A stretch of DNA of 64,000 nucleotides from Aquimarina macrocephali JAMB N27 (GTDB lineage: Bacteria; Bacteroidota; Bacteroidia; Flavobacteriales; Flavobacteriaceae), in the NCBI RefSeq assembly GCF_000520995.1, contig NZ_JACA01000041.1, forward strand, positions 62,001 to 126,000, read 5' to 3'. A program made the position numbers and the translations under genes. This document shows, one piece after another, positions 8,778-17,540 of the stretch. The notes under the pieces were generated by a model that saw only the letters and a list, made by a program, of their open reading frames with translations, had not been told where the DNA came from and searched no databases. Numbering within the stretch: the stretch's first letter is position 1; the number at the start of each line of letters is the position of its first letter.

Positions 8778-8799
8778 GTTATACTACAGGTGTATTATC

Positions 8800-11298
8800 T
8801 TATTTCTTAGGTTCTAGGATGGCGGTGATACGCTCTGCGATATCCTGCAGGTGATATTGCGTCATTCTATCTGATGTTCTGCCAGTAGCGTTTCTAACTG
8901 CGCGGCGTAGCGTATTTAATTCTGCACGCACTACCGCTCTAATATCACTTTGCGAGGCATTTACATTAGTTCGTACTACAAAGCGTCTTATATTCTCTGG
9001 AATCTTAGGCTGCTCTTTGGTCATTAAAAATTCCAGTCGATCGATATATGCTCTTTGTAGGTTACGACGATATACATCGATAGTACGACCACTTCGCAAT
9101 TCGCTCCATAATCCCGATCGTAGTTCGGTCATCATATCTAGTAGGGTATAGGCCTCTTTATTGTTTAAGGCTTCATTCTCGATTAATCGCGCCATACGAC
9201 CATGATCTAACAGGTTGTTTAAGGTTCTCACCTGGAAATTACGAATGCGTTCTACATTTCCTGCAGATTCTATTTTATCAAAAATAGTGTTGTCGAGTAA
9301 CCAATCCGGAGTGCTAAACAATTGCTCGTGTAAAAATTTCATGGCACGTTTCTGATTCGCTTTGGTCACATGAGAATATACTGCTCCTTTTTGATCGTAG
9401 GTTTTGTAGTATTCATATACTCCACCAATATTAGAAGATACATGACCCATATATCGATTAAACTGCCCCAATACCTGTCTGTACATAGTGCCCAGATCAT
9501 CATAGTTTTTACCGTCTTCGGCAGTCCATGTGATGAGGTTGGGTACAATTCTTTTTAGGTTTTTGATTCCGTAGGTACTGGCCAGTACGGCATCATCCCC
9601 AAGATCTTCGGTTTGCGAGCTTGGATCAATAACTCCAAACTGTTGTTTCCCAAATCGATACATAGGATCATTTTGATGCTCCAGTATCCAGCTGTCCAGT
9701 GTCTTTTTCTCTTCTTCTGCAGTTGGTGTAAATATCGGTCGATATCCCCATTGTATTGCGTGCTTATCATAGATACCGATATTAGGCATTAAGGCAACAT
9801 CACCATCTCCTGGTTGGGCAACATAGTTAAATCTTGCATAGTCCATTATCGATGGTGCTGTACCATATTTTTTGGTAAACACAGGATCTCTCAAGGATTC
9901 TACAGGATAGGCAACACTACTTCCCATATTATGCGGTAGTCCCAGGGTGTGACCTACCTCGTGAGCAGATACAAATCGAATCAATCTTCCCATTACTTCA
10001 TCCTTAAAAGCAACACTTTGCGCTTGTGGATTGATTGCTGCGGTTTGTACAAAAAACCAATTTCGTAATAAGGTCATTACATTATGATACCAGTTGATGT
10101 CACTCTCCAGGATCTCTCCTGATCTGGGATCACTTACATGTGGTCCGTTGGCATTAGGGATTGGAGAGGCCAGGTAGTGCACTACAGAGTAGCGCACATC
10201 CTCTGGACTCCAATCAGGATCTTCTTCTACTGTTGGAGGGTCTTTGGCGATAATGGCCTCTTTAAACCCAGCCTGTTCGAAGGCAACCTGCCAGTCTTCG
10301 ATCCCTTGCTTAATATATGTTCTCCATTTTTTTGGAGTTGCACGGTCTATATAGTATACGATTTGCTTTTTAGGAACTACCAATTCGCCTCGTTTAAACT
10401 TTGCAAGATCTTCATCTTTTACCTCTAACCTCCATCGATCCAGGTAACGTACCGTTTTACTTTCTTGCGCTTCTAATCCATAATCCGTTTGTCCGCGGGC
10501 AAACCATCCTACTCGTTGGTCAAAATATCGACGCCTCATAGGTGTTTTAGGAAGTAGGATCATAGAGTTACTCATTTCTAATGAGATAGATCCTGTACTG
10601 GCATTAGAAGGTGGCTCGGCAGCACTATAGGTTTTTACATGACGGGTTTCGATATTTAACGGGTAACTTCTAATCGTATCGATATACGATCGGGCAACAT
10701 CTAATTTTGAAATTTTATACTGCTTTCGTCTGCTATCAGGAAATCCTAATGGTTTTACATCTTTTTTAAACAAATCGGTAACTTCGATCACTGTTGCATT
10801 CTTTACCACATTGGTAGAGTCTTTATAAAATGCCTTGATCGGAAATGCATATAACACCGGTTCGAAATTAGAATTCTCTACGGCCTCATGAATAGGTAAA
10901 GAATCCGAAGCGAAGACCTGATGTGATACAACACGAAGTAATATCTGTTTGTTTTTTCGTTGCCAGCGCAATACCTGGGTGTTTTGTTTTCCTCCTCCAA
11001 AACCAATCCCCGTAGCGGTTTTGGCAATACGCGTAACCATAAGCATTTCCCGGTTAAACAATGAATCCGGAATCTCATAATAGTATTTATCGTCTATATT
11101 ATGAACGGCAAATAAACCTTTGTCGGTTTTAGCCTTTTCGGTAATGACTTCGCTATAAGGTTTAATCGTATCCTTGTTTTTACCTGGTTTTTTGGCTTCG
11201 GCCGTAGGGGTTTTTCCTTTTTTAGGTTGAAGAACAGAACAACCACTAGTGGTGATTACTACTAAGCATAGAAGCAATCTAAATGTATTTTTGAGCAT
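8800..11298 (-). CDS. Zinc-dependent metalloprotease lipoprotein (DUF5117/DUF5118)
   Basis: The protein has 832 residues from the ATG at 11298. I prefer this start because MLKNTFRLLLCLVVITTSGC is a lipoprotein signal with lipobox TTSGC; the frame extends 16 codons upstream without one. The architecture is that of the bacteroidetal family: an N-terminal DUF5118-like segment (to about 110), a DUF5117 beta-rich part (about 110-280) and a zincin domain. The zincin domain carries HEVGHTLGLPH at about residue 445, giving zinc ligands H-x3-H-x5-H and the catalytic Glu, followed by the helical C-terminal part. It probably degrades proteins at the cell envelope. It is monocistronic with a strong terminator. 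Confidence 0.93.
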   Translation of the reverse strand: MLKNTFRLLLCLVVITTSGCSVLQPKKGKTPTAEAKKPGKNKDTIKPYSEVITEKAKTDKGLFAVHNIDDKYYYEIPDSLFNREMLMVTRIAKTATGIGFGGGKQNTQVLRWQRKNKQILLRVVSHQVFASDSLPIHEAVENSNFEPVLYAFPIKAFYKDSTNVVKNATVIEVTDLFKKDVKPLGFPDSRRKQYKISKLDVARSYIDTIRSYPLNIETRHVKTYSAAEPPSNASTGSISLEMSNSMILLPKTPMRRRYFDQRVGWFARGQTDYGLEAQESKTVRYLDRWRLEVKDEDLAKFKRGELVVPKKQIVYYIDRATPKKWRTYIKQGIEDWQVAFEQAGFKEAIIAKDPPTVEEDPDWSPEDVRYSVVHYLASPIPNANGPHVSDPRSGEILESDINWYHNVMTLLRNWFFVQTAAINPQAQSVAFKDEVMGRLIRFVSAHEVGHTLGLPHNMGSSVAYPVESLRDPVFTKKYGTAPSIMDYARFNYVAQPGDGDVALMPNIGIYDKHAIQWGYRPIFTPTAEEEKKTLDSWILEHQNDPMYRFGKQQFGVIDPSSQTEDLGDDAVLASTYGIKNLKRIVPNLITWTAEDGKNYDDLGTMYRQVLGQFNRYMGHVSSNIGGVYEYYKTYDQKGAVYSHVTKANQKRAMKFLHEQLFSTPDWLLDNTIFDKIESAGNVERIRNFQVRTLNNLLDHGRMARLIENEALNNKEAYTLLDMMTELRSGLWSELRSGRTIDVYRRNLQRAYIDRLEFLMTKEQPKIPENIRRFVVRTNVNASQSDIRAVVRAELNTLRRAVRNATGRTSDRMTQYHLQDIAERITAILEPKK

Positions 11299-11448
11299 GT
11301 GAAGAATTTTTAATCGGCGGAAGGTAATAAAATAAGAAACCGACATATGTGAAAGTAAGGTTAAAGGTAGATTGATAAAGGGCGTAACCTCTGTTAATTG
11401 TGAATTTATTATGAGTTTTGTTGTTGTTTAGGAATTTAAAAAACATGT

Positions 11449-11582
11449 ACCGTACCCTAAGGTTCTCGAAGAGTACGGTATAGTATATGTATCAAAAACA
11501 CATTTCTCTCACACGTACCCTGAGCCCTTCGATAAACTCAGGACAGGCCCTGTCGAAGGGTATGTTACAACTTGTTCCGAGG
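11449..11582. repeat. Palindromic CTCGAAGGGTAC-type repeats
   Basis: ACCGTAC (11449-11455) pairs with GTACGGT (11473-11479) around CCTAAGGTTCTCGAAGA. A second unit, GTACCCTGAGCCCTTCGA to CTGTCGAAGGGTA, follows at 11514-11563, and then a partial block C (TACAACTTGTTCCGAGG). The same motif appears at 15667, 16656, 16711 and 21755. Confidence 0.8.
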
Positions 11583-11645
11583 CTAAGTGTTTTTTGTAAA
11601 TTTATGTGTATGGCCAATAGTGATGAGAGTGCTTGTTACATTGCA

Positions 11646-11660
11646 CGGATTGCAAATCCG
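11646..11660. repeat. Short palindrome CGGATTGCAAATCCG
   Basis: This near-perfect 15-bp palindrome recurs at 12461 and, degenerate, at 17411; a weaker relative (AAATCCGCGCTGTCGGG) is at about 14190. In each case it lies near the 3' end of a single accessory gene. Confidence 0.75.
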
Positions 11661-11702
11661 AGCTTTCGGGTATGAGCACATATACCTTGTTGTAACCAGT
11701 TG

Positions 11703-12344
11703 TTAATTCAACCAATATTCCAATTCAACATCAAGATAAAATGGTCCATAAGATATCTGAACTTCTCTAGCTCCACTTTTTGGAATTAAAAATGAAATAT
11801 AAATTTTATCAACTACCGAGTCAATTAACGTTTCTATTTTTAAATAATTTTCAATTACGACACCTTGGTTTTTAGCCATCTTCTCAATTCTTTTTGATTT
11901 TCTAATTGTGCGTTTATTTACTAAACAACCTAATACAGCAGTGTATTTTCGCGGAAGAATTGTATCAATTTTGTGCTTTCTAATACTTGCTTCAACAAAA
12001 TTGTCATAATCATCGAAACTCACTCCCCATTCTTTTAAATTGTTCGAATAAGTGAATATTTTTCCATTTGAAAAACGATATTCTTCAATAATTCCAAACT
12101 TATTATCTATAAAATCATAGCCTTCTGCTATTTTGATAACTCCTTTTGTTGAATCTATTCTTTTTTGTGTCTGATACTTTTGTCTGTTTAGAATTATAGA
12201 TTTAAAATAGTTAAACTGCTCTTTTGTTAAATCGGGTTTAATTGTATTTAAAGCATCATAAGTTTTCTCATTCCAATTTTTAATTGATTGTGAAAATGAT
12301 ATAATTGGGATAAAAATTATTAATAATATCAAATTTCTATTCAT
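11703..12344 (-). CDS. Hypothetical exported protein (213 aa)
   Basis: I do not recognise the family. The N-terminus MNRNLILLIIFIPIISFSQ is a signal peptide ending Ser-Gln, as is common in Flavobacteriia. The mature part starts SIKNWNEKTYDALNTIKPDL and has an IIEEYRFSNGKIFTYSNN beta segment. A central basic segment LVNKRTIRKSKRIEKMAK is followed by a beta-rich end (IYISFLIPKSGAREVQISYG). It contains one cysteine and is probably periplasmic. It stands alone in an array of small unrelated minus-strand genes separated by repeats. Confidence 0.65.
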   Translation of the reverse strand: MNRNLILLIIFIPIISFSQSIKNWNEKTYDALNTIKPDLTKEQFNYFKSIILNRQKYQTQKRIDSTKGVIKIAEGYDFIDNKFGIIEEYRFSNGKIFTYSNNLKEWGVSFDDYDNFVEASIRKHKIDTILPRKYTAVLGCLVNKRTIRKSKRIEKMAKNQGVVIENYLKIETLIDSVVDKIYISFLIPKSGAREVQISYGPFYLDVELEYWLN

Positions 12345-12460
12345 ATCTCGAGTAGCGACAAATTATATTGGCAATTATTATCAAAAATTGATCCGTTTAT
12401 GTATATCATAAGACTCACACTTGTCAAAGTTTTTATGTAGACGCTGAGTATTGTGTTACA

Positions 12461-12500
12461 CGGATTGCAAATCCGCGTGAAATTCCGTCAAGGAATTTCG
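12461..12500. repeat. Palindrome plus hairpin downstream of a small lipoprotein gene
   Basis: CGGATTGCAAATCCGCG (12461-12477) is directly followed by an 8-bp stem GAAATTCC / GGAATTTC with loop GTCAA (12479-12499). The hairpin could end transcription of 12535..12894, but there is no clear T-run. Confidence 0.65.
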
Positions 12501-12534
12501 CCACAATAAACTCATAGGTATTGTTAGTAATAGT

Positions 12535-12894
12535 TCATTCAAATCTAAAATTTACAAAAGAGTTTGCAGTTTCCTGATCTGATTTCGTAAATCTAATTTC
12601 AATAAAATCAAGATTATTATATTCCGGATTATTTTTCTTAAAAAAAGTCTTAACCTTTTTAGCAATTGTTTCTAATTCAGAATGCGTTTTGTTTGTTAAG
12701 TCATATTCATAAAAGCTTATTAAGAAATAGTTACTTTCTTCATCTGTTCCAAAGTTGAAAGCGCTAAAGATTTGATCATGCTTGAATTCAGTTTCTAATT
12801 CATCATTGATTTTACTTATTTTCTGAATTTTCTCTTTAAGATTACAAGATGTTAAAGAGGAGAAAATGAATAGTAAGATAAATATCCTTTTCAT
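12535..12894 (-). CDS. Small hypothetical lipoprotein (119 aa)
   Basis: MKRIFILLFIFSSLTSC followed by NLKEK is a lipoprotein signal with lipobox LTSC. The mature part is about 100 residues: a short helical stretch (EKIQKISKINDELETEF), then alternating beta and helix (FLISFYEYDL, IAKKVKTFFKKNNPEYNN, FIEIRFTKS). No family is recognised. Similar small lipoproteins with a single compact domain are common in this group. It lies in the same single-gene array as its neighbours. Confidence 0.65.
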   Translation of the reverse strand: MKRIFILLFIFSSLTSCNLKEKIQKISKINDELETEFKHDQIFSAFNFGTDEESNYFLISFYEYDLTNKTHSELETIAKKVKTFFKKNNPEYNNLDFIEIRFTKSDQETANSFVNFRFE

Positions 12895-13015
12895 TATTTT
12901 TTTTGTGTATATATCGTTAACAGTTAGTGTAAAATGGGTTTTAATGCATTTTTACAGAGTGTTAGTAAATGTTGGTTTTCTTGATTAAAGAAAGATAGGT
13001 ATGCTTAAATAAAGT

Positions 13016-14023
13016 CTATTCTCTAGCCTCAAAAAGAAAGAAGCCAGTTTCTCTTCCAATAATAAGTAGATAATTGTCTTTTAATGCCAGCCCACTTATA
13101 CCTTCACCAAATTTCTTTCTTGCTTTATACTCTAATTTAGGAGTATTAACTAATTGAATACCTTTATTGTCTTGTTGTATTATTGCTGTAACAAATTGAT
13201 CCTTTGATCCTTTTGTGCCAACAACCAATAACTCATTTTCACGTTCAATTGTTCCTCCATGGATTTCGGATTTTCCTATTTTAGCCGCTTTATATCTTTT
13301 CAATTTTTCGCCGTTTGTAACATTATACTGTACAACATTGTCATTCCCAATTAACAGTATATCATTACCTTGGTTTAACCATTGCATGTAAGTGGGGGTA
13401 TAGCCATTAACAGGTTTATGTTTGCTTAGGAATTTGTACTTTCTATCATGTTCTGATTGTTGATAAACATATAATCCACAATGTCTGAAAACCATATACA
13501 AATTGTTTCCATATTTTTTAATATCCATAGGGTAATCAAACATCATTGCACTATTTTCAGATAAATCAATGATTTTTAAAAAATTATTAGTTTCATCAAT
13601 TACATATATAGCTTTATCAATCATTACATAAATCAAACCCTTCGTTATGTGAAAGTTTACATAATTATTAGTTGGTAAACTGTCATCATTTGGAAAAGTA
13701 ACTGTCCTAACCAAAACCGGATGTTGTAAATCTGAGATATCAAATACTTTTATCTCCTTACTTTGTCCAACATAAAGTAGATTACCATTTTTTTTAATGA
13801 ATTCTCCAGACCAATCAATTTCAAAAGAAGAGATCATATTTATTTGTGGTAATTTTTTGATATCCCATATTTTGATTTTTTTTGGATGTCGACTTATAAT
13901 TACATCATCAAAACAAATAGAATCAGAAAAGTTTTTTTCAATCTCATGTTCTATTTTTTCATAAGGTTCGTTTAATATTAATGGTATTTCGGTATACTTA
14001 TCTACGTTACTTAACTTAATCAT
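13016..14023 (-). CDS. Predicted beta-propeller protein, LVIVD-repeat-like
   Basis: The 335-residue protein has no signal peptide (it starts MIKLSNVDKYTEIPLIL), so it is likely cytoplasmic. Repeated blade-like units are visible, such as KIKIWDIKKLPQINMI, LYVGQSKEIKVFDIS, LIYVMIDKAIYVID, LYMVFRHCGLYVY and LLVVGTKGSK. They resemble LVIVD/WD-like propeller blades of 40-45 residues. Such propellers normally mediate protein-protein contacts; no catalytic motif is visible. It is a single gene. The role is unknown. Confidence 0.6.
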   Translation of the reverse strand: MIKLSNVDKYTEIPLILNEPYEKIEHEIEKNFSDSICFDDVIISRHPKKIKIWDIKKLPQINMISSFEIDWSGEFIKKNGNLLYVGQSKEIKVFDISDLQHPVLVRTVTFPNDDSLPTNNYVNFHITKGLIYVMIDKAIYVIDETNNFLKIIDLSENSAMMFDYPMDIKKYGNNLYMVFRHCGLYVYQQSEHDRKYKFLSKHKPVNGYTPTYMQWLNQGNDILLIGNDNVVQYNVTNGEKLKRYKAAKIGKSEIHGGTIERENELLVVGTKGSKDQFVTAIIQQDNKGIQLVNTPKLEYKARKKFGEGISGLALKDNYLLIIGRETGFFLFEARE

Positions 14024-14289
14024 ATTTAGTTATTTATCAGACGTGGCAAACGTGCAACGACCTTTGTTTAAGCCTATCAAGGTTTAATTCTTTTAATTTC
14101 ATAAAACTACCATTATCTTTTTGATATAGCAATGGTAATGTATAGGGTAGGAGAAGAACTTTTTTATTTGAGTACCGTTATCGAATTATAAATCCGCGCT
14201 GTCGGGTTTGAATTGTACAACCCATTCCAAAAATTTCAATTTTCCTTGAGTCATTCATATATTTTCATAAATGAATTTAGTAGACAAAT

Positions 14290-15549
14290 TTACTTTTTAT
14301 AATCTCTAATATCCTCTGTAGCAGCTGTAAGAGTTTTCATGAGAACAGAATCATATCTATAAAGTAGCTTTTTGAATTTCTTATCGTCTACCTTAATTTT
14401 TCCATTGTAAATAGCCTTTTTAAGAGGCCTTAAATCCAAGAGAGTCCAAAGATTTTCTTCCTGATGCTTAAATAATTTTTTATATTCTGGAACATATTTT
14501 AAGCGATCAATTTTTTCTCCACTACTTCTAATATAATATCTGCCAGCAAGGGCAAGATTAAAACTTTTGGAATTATTTAATATTGATAATTCATATAAAG
14601 TATTTCCAATATCATAAATAGCTAAAGGATTTTTTCCATAAACAGTATGCATACTACCCATTTTTAAGATCATTTTTGGGTTAGGTTCCTTTAATAAAGC
14701 TTTTTTATAATAGTCAAAAAAGTAATGTTTCATCATAATCGCTCTGGAGTTATTACTTTCAAAGTATTGTTTTGTTGGACCATTTCCGTAAGCATATATT
14801 TTCCAACTTTTTTCTAACTCTGTCAATAGCGTAGTAACCTCGTTATCTACTCCTTTTGATTCAGAAATAAACTCAAGAATATGTTTATCTTTCAATAAAA
14901 GATTAAATTTAGATTTTGATTTCGTAGTAAGATGCTTTAATAAAGATGCGCGAGCTTCTTTATAGATCTTTTCATAGTTTTTTGAATTGTTTTTTAATTT
15001 TTTTGTCTTATTAAAAATATCATCAAATAAAAAGGGAGCAGCATATACAAACTCTTGATCGATTCCCCAGATATTATACGCATTAGTTATAGCAGTTTCT
15101 AGCATTCTAACTTCATCAACCCCATCAAAAAAGGGAATTGGATTTGTTAAATCATCTGGATTATACTTTTTATAAAAATTGGATAAAGAATCAATACCAT
15201 TTTTTTGCTTAATAATAGATAGCATTTTTTTTTTACTAAAAGGACCAATCTCAATAGCAAAGTTGTTGTATCCTTTAGGTTTTAGTAAGTTAAGAATAGC
15301 AGAAGTAAATTCGGGAGTCTCTTTATTTCCGTGTAACTCACCAATCATAAAAAATTGAGAATTTTCAGCTTCTCTTTTAAGAAAATCTTTCCCATTTCCA
15401 ATAATTTCATTGTTTACAATTTTGAAAGTATATGTATTTAACTGAATAATCGAGTCAATAGAATACTCATTTTGTGCAGACGACTTTCTTGAGGCAAAAC
15501 AAACAAGCAACACAATAACAAAAAATAAAAATTTTCTAATATTTTTCAT
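14290..15549 (-). CDS. Exported erythromycin-esterase/TraB-like protein
   Basis: The protein has 419 residues with signal peptide MKNIRKFLFFVIVLLVCFAS. At about 70 is FFMIGELHGNKETPEF, followed by NNFAIEIGPF, NIWGIDQEF at about 165 and ILKMGSMHTVYG at about 290. The G-E-x-H-G...E, the later acidic segments and the G-x-M-H motif follow the pattern of the EreA/ChaN/TraB superfamily, where these His/Glu residues form the active site. The substrate is unknown and export makes macrolide inactivation unlikely. The gene is lysine-rich and AT-rich even for this window. Confidence 0.65.
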   Translation of the reverse strand: MKNIRKFLFFVIVLLVCFASRKSSAQNEYSIDSIIQLNTYTFKIVNNEIIGNGKDFLKREAENSQFFMIGELHGNKETPEFTSAILNLLKPKGYNNFAIEIGPFSKKKMLSIIKQKNGIDSLSNFYKKYNPDDLTNPIPFFDGVDEVRMLETAITNAYNIWGIDQEFVYAAPFLFDDIFNKTKKLKNNSKNYEKIYKEARASLLKHLTTKSKSKFNLLLKDKHILEFISESKGVDNEVTTLLTELEKSWKIYAYGNGPTKQYFESNNSRAIMMKHYFFDYYKKALLKEPNPKMILKMGSMHTVYGKNPLAIYDIGNTLYELSILNNSKSFNLALAGRYYIRSSGEKIDRLKYVPEYKKLFKHQEENLWTLLDLRPLKKAIYNGKIKVDDKKFKKLLYRYDSVLMKTLTAATEDIRDYKK

Positions 15550-15666
15550 AGTATAGTAGTTTTTATCAAGATGGGATAATATGACAAATGTTACAGTTTA
15601 CTTAAAAAATTAAGATTTAGTTCATTGTCTTTAATTATTGCCTACAATGATTTATACGTACCAGTA

Positions 15667-16032
15667 CCCTGAGGTTCTCGAAGGGTACATAACCCATGTC
15701 AACAAGGGGATACCCCCTTATCGACATGGGGTCGAATGTATCAAAAGGTAGTTCGAGCTGTTATTTTAATGCTTCGAGTGGATACAATAGCGCTTCGAAG
15801 CTGTACATTGACCCTTCGAAGCGATAGATTACAGGCTAAAAGCGATAGCATAAGGCTTTTTTTTGATACATCGATAGGTGGTGATCCAAAAAAAGGTAGC
15901 TCGAACTACCTTTTTAATGCTTCGAAGTACCTCGAGACCTCTTCGAGCTACCTTGTGAGGTACTTCGAGCTATGATTTTAATACATTGATGTATCTTGGT
16001 GATCCTTATAAGCACCTCGATAACGCTTCGAG
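15667..16032. repeat. TCGA-rich degenerate repeat array
   Basis: There is no gene in this stretch. It starts with ACCCTGAGGTTCTCGAAGGG (15668-15687). Next is a compound hairpin CCCATGTC / GACATGGG with inner AAGGGG / CCCCTT (15693-15730). Then about 300 bp carry more than ten TTCGA/TCGA motifs, such as GGTAGTTCGAGCTG, GGTAGCTCGAACTACC, TACCTCGAG and AGGTACTTCGAGCTA. Approximate copies of a unit (GATACATCGAT, GGTGATCC, TTTTAATGCTTCGA) can be followed two or three times. The stop codon of the next gene lies at its right edge. A 79-codon plus frame inside it (15736-15975) is repeat-derived. Confidence 0.8.
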
Positions 16033-16518
16033 TTATGCTTCTGTATCAGTTTCTTTAGGAGTCACTCCGTTTCTCTTAAAAAGTACTTTCATATCCTCGT
16101 ATACAGGCTTGGCACCGGGCTCATTTTCACCCGCCAGATACCGCATCATACGATAAAAACTTAATGCATTAGAGTAGTTATCATGATCTAGTAAAGTTTT
16201 GGTGTCTATTAATTGTTGCGCCAGGTATTCTAACTTCTGCACATGAGATTCTATTTGCTTACGGGTGGTATAGTCGCGATCAAACTCTTCTTTGTCCAAA
16301 AAATTAGGAATCCAGGTGGGATGTTGCTCCATGTAGTTTTTGGCTTTGTCTACAATAAGCTTGTTTTGATTGGCGATACGCCCGTACTGTGTGCGTTGCT
16401 CGGGAGTAAGATTTACCGTTTTACCCAAGAGTACCTCTTTTATTGTGTCTATCCCCTGGGTTAATTTGTTTAACTCGTCTTCTGTAAACGTTACGCTAAT
16501 TAGATTTTCTAATGCCAT
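16033..16518 (-). CDS. Conserved-looking hypothetical cytoplasmic protein (161 aa)
   Basis: It is all-helical by composition and has no signal peptide (MALENLISVTFTEDELNKL). Helices include KLTQGIDTIKEVLLG, EQRTQYGRIANQNKLIVDKA and QIESHVQKLEYLAQQLIDT. The C-terminus EDMKVLFKRNGVTPKETDTEA is acidic. Its start at the ATG at 16518 is the first in frame. The family is not recognised; the regular helices suggest a four-helix or coiled-coil scaffold. It is on the same strand as 16745..17050, but a 226-bp repeat-bearing gap separates them. Confidence 0.65.
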   Translation of the reverse strand: MALENLISVTFTEDELNKLTQGIDTIKEVLLGKTVNLTPEQRTQYGRIANQNKLIVDKAKNYMEQHPTWIPNFLDKEEFDRDYTTRKQIESHVQKLEYLAQQLIDTKTLLDHDNYSNALSFYRMMRYLAGENEPGAKPVYEDMKVLFKRNGVTPKETDTEA

Positions 16519-16655
16519 TCTTACTATATTTTTTTAGTTAATAAATTTTTATGACACAAGAATATAGTACGCCAGTTTCATTTTTCGGAACTGGGATTTT
16601 TTTAAGAAAGGTTTAGCTAACTTTTTGATTTTGTTAAGGTTGTGCTCCTGTGCCT

Positions 16656-16733
16656 TACCCTTCGAGAACCTCAGGGTGCGGTAGTATATAATCACAAACA
16701 CGTACTCATGTACCCTGAGGTTCTCGAAGGGTA
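16656..16733. repeat. 22-bp inverted repeat (CTCGAAGGGTA family)
   Basis: The left arm 16656-16677 (TACCCTTCGAGAACC then TCAGGGT) is the exact reverse complement of 16712-16733. The loop is 34 bp. A stem of this size just past the stop of 16745..17050 could act as a transcription stop, although there is no T-run. Confidence 0.85.
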
Positions 16734-16744
16734 CTTAGAACCTC

Positions 16745-17050
16745 CTACACCAATTCTATAAGATATTTTAACCGATTGTAGCATTCTTTTGCCAGGGGGC
16801 GCAGGGATTCTCCCAGAGGGGTAATCTTATACTCGGTAGCCATACTCATAAAAGCAGCATAGGTCTCGGCCAGGTAGTCGTTTTTTTTATCACTGGGGAT
16901 ATGCATAAGCTGGTATATGATATCCAGTATCTCCAGGTGATGTGTATTTGATCCCTCTAATCCCAATTGCGCTAAGCCGTATACCAATTGGCAATGTTTA
17001 AGATCCTGTTGTATCAAATCGATGATAAGCTGCTCATTGTTTTGGTGCAT
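16745..17050 (-). CDS. Hypothetical helical protein (101 aa), divergent from the XRE regulator
   Basis: This small all-helical cytoplasmic protein (MHQNNEQLIIDLIQQDLKHC) has no recognised family. The central segment HHLEILDIIYQLMHIPSDKK and the C-terminus LRPLAKECYNRLKYLIELV look amphipathic. It starts 123 bp from the GTG of the XRE regulator on the other strand. The shared upstream region is full of TGTCA/TGACA palindromes, so the regulator probably controls it. Small partners divergent from XRE genes are often toxin/antitoxin-like or accessory proteins, but the sequence alone does not decide this. Confidence 0.6.
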   Translation of the reverse strand: MHQNNEQLIIDLIQQDLKHCQLVYGLAQLGLEGSNTHHLEILDIIYQLMHIPSDKKNDYLAETYAAFMSMATEYKITPLGESLRPLAKECYNRLKYLIELV

Positions 17051-17079
17051 GGTAGTATGTATTTAAGCTTGGTTAAGTT

Positions 17080-17170
17080 GTCATATTATTATACGACAAA
17101 CTTAATGAATTAAATTAAAGTGTCAAACTTTAATATGACAAGAATGTCATATGATTAATTGACATTTGTT
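17080..17170. promoter_or_regulatory. Palindromic operator cluster between 16745..17050 and the XRE gene
   Basis: Within 90 bp there are a perfect inverted repeat ATATGACA-AGAA-TGTCATAT (17133-17152), a second, TTAAAG-TGTCAAA-CTTTAA (17115-17133), and further half sites GTCATATTATTATACGAC (17080-17097) and TTGACA (17159-17164). This is the kind of layout an XRE dimer binds for autoregulation. Confidence 0.7.
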
Positions 17171-17172
17171 AT

Positions 17173-17388
17173 GTGACCAAAGACGAGCTAAAAAGAAATA
17201 TAGGTAAAAGAATCGTTGAGTTAAGAACTCAAAAGGGTTGGAGTCAATCTGATTTGGCCAGAGCTTGCGATAAAGACAGGCAAGCATTGGAGAAATTAGA
17301 AAACGGAAAAGTGAATCCTACCATTTATTCACTTTTGGAAATCTCAAAAGCTTTAGAAGTTTCGTTACCGGAGTTGGTTACGTTTTGA
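17173..17388 (+). CDS. XRE-family HTH transcriptional regulator (71 aa)
   Basis: It is a single Cro/C1-type HTH domain. Helix 1 is MTKDELKRNIGKRIVELRTQ, the HTH is GWSQSDLARACDKDRQALEKLE, and the end is NPTIYSLLEISKALEVSLPELV. The length equals the bare domain. The start is a GTG at 17173 in frame; the ATG at 17171 is out of frame and is followed at once by TGA. The upstream palindromes suggest autoregulation and control of the divergent gene. It is the only plus-strand gene in this accessory stretch. Confidence 0.92.
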   Translation: MTKDELKRNIGKRIVELRTQKGWSQSDLARACDKDRQALEKLENGKVNPTIYSLLEISKALEVSLPELVTF

Positions 17389-17456
17389 AGATCTTAATTT
17401 ATATATTGCTCGGATTGCAAATCTGCGTTGTCGAGATTAAAGTCAAATCTTATAAT

Positions 17457-17532
17457 TTGGCAGACTTAGTTAATAATCACAGACCTTTCGGTTTAGCACA
17501 ATTGCCCTATGTTTTTTAGCATGTTGTTAGGC
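17457..17532. repeat. Half of a cassette-type element, after the PD-(D/E)XK-like gene
   Basis: TTGGCAGACTTAG, then ACAGACCTTT, AGCACAATTGCCCTATG and finally TGTTGTTAGGC (17457-17532) match the right half of the element at 18964-19158 along about 75 bp. The GTTAGGC end (17526-17532) lies 8 bp from the stop of 17541..18935. The left arm is missing; in its place is the palindrome remnant CGGATTGCAAATCTG (17411-17425) and the XRE gene. Confidence 0.75.
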
Positions 17533-17540
17533 GATGTCTT

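Noticed and set aside
11487..11675. 62-codon plus-strand frame
   Set aside because: It translates the CTCGAAGGGTAC palindromes and block C, and is repeat-derived.
15736..15975. 79-codon plus-strand frame
   Set aside because: It lies wholly in the TCGA-rich repeat array, its product is low-complexity repeat translation (ALRSCTLTLRSDRLQ) and no family fits.
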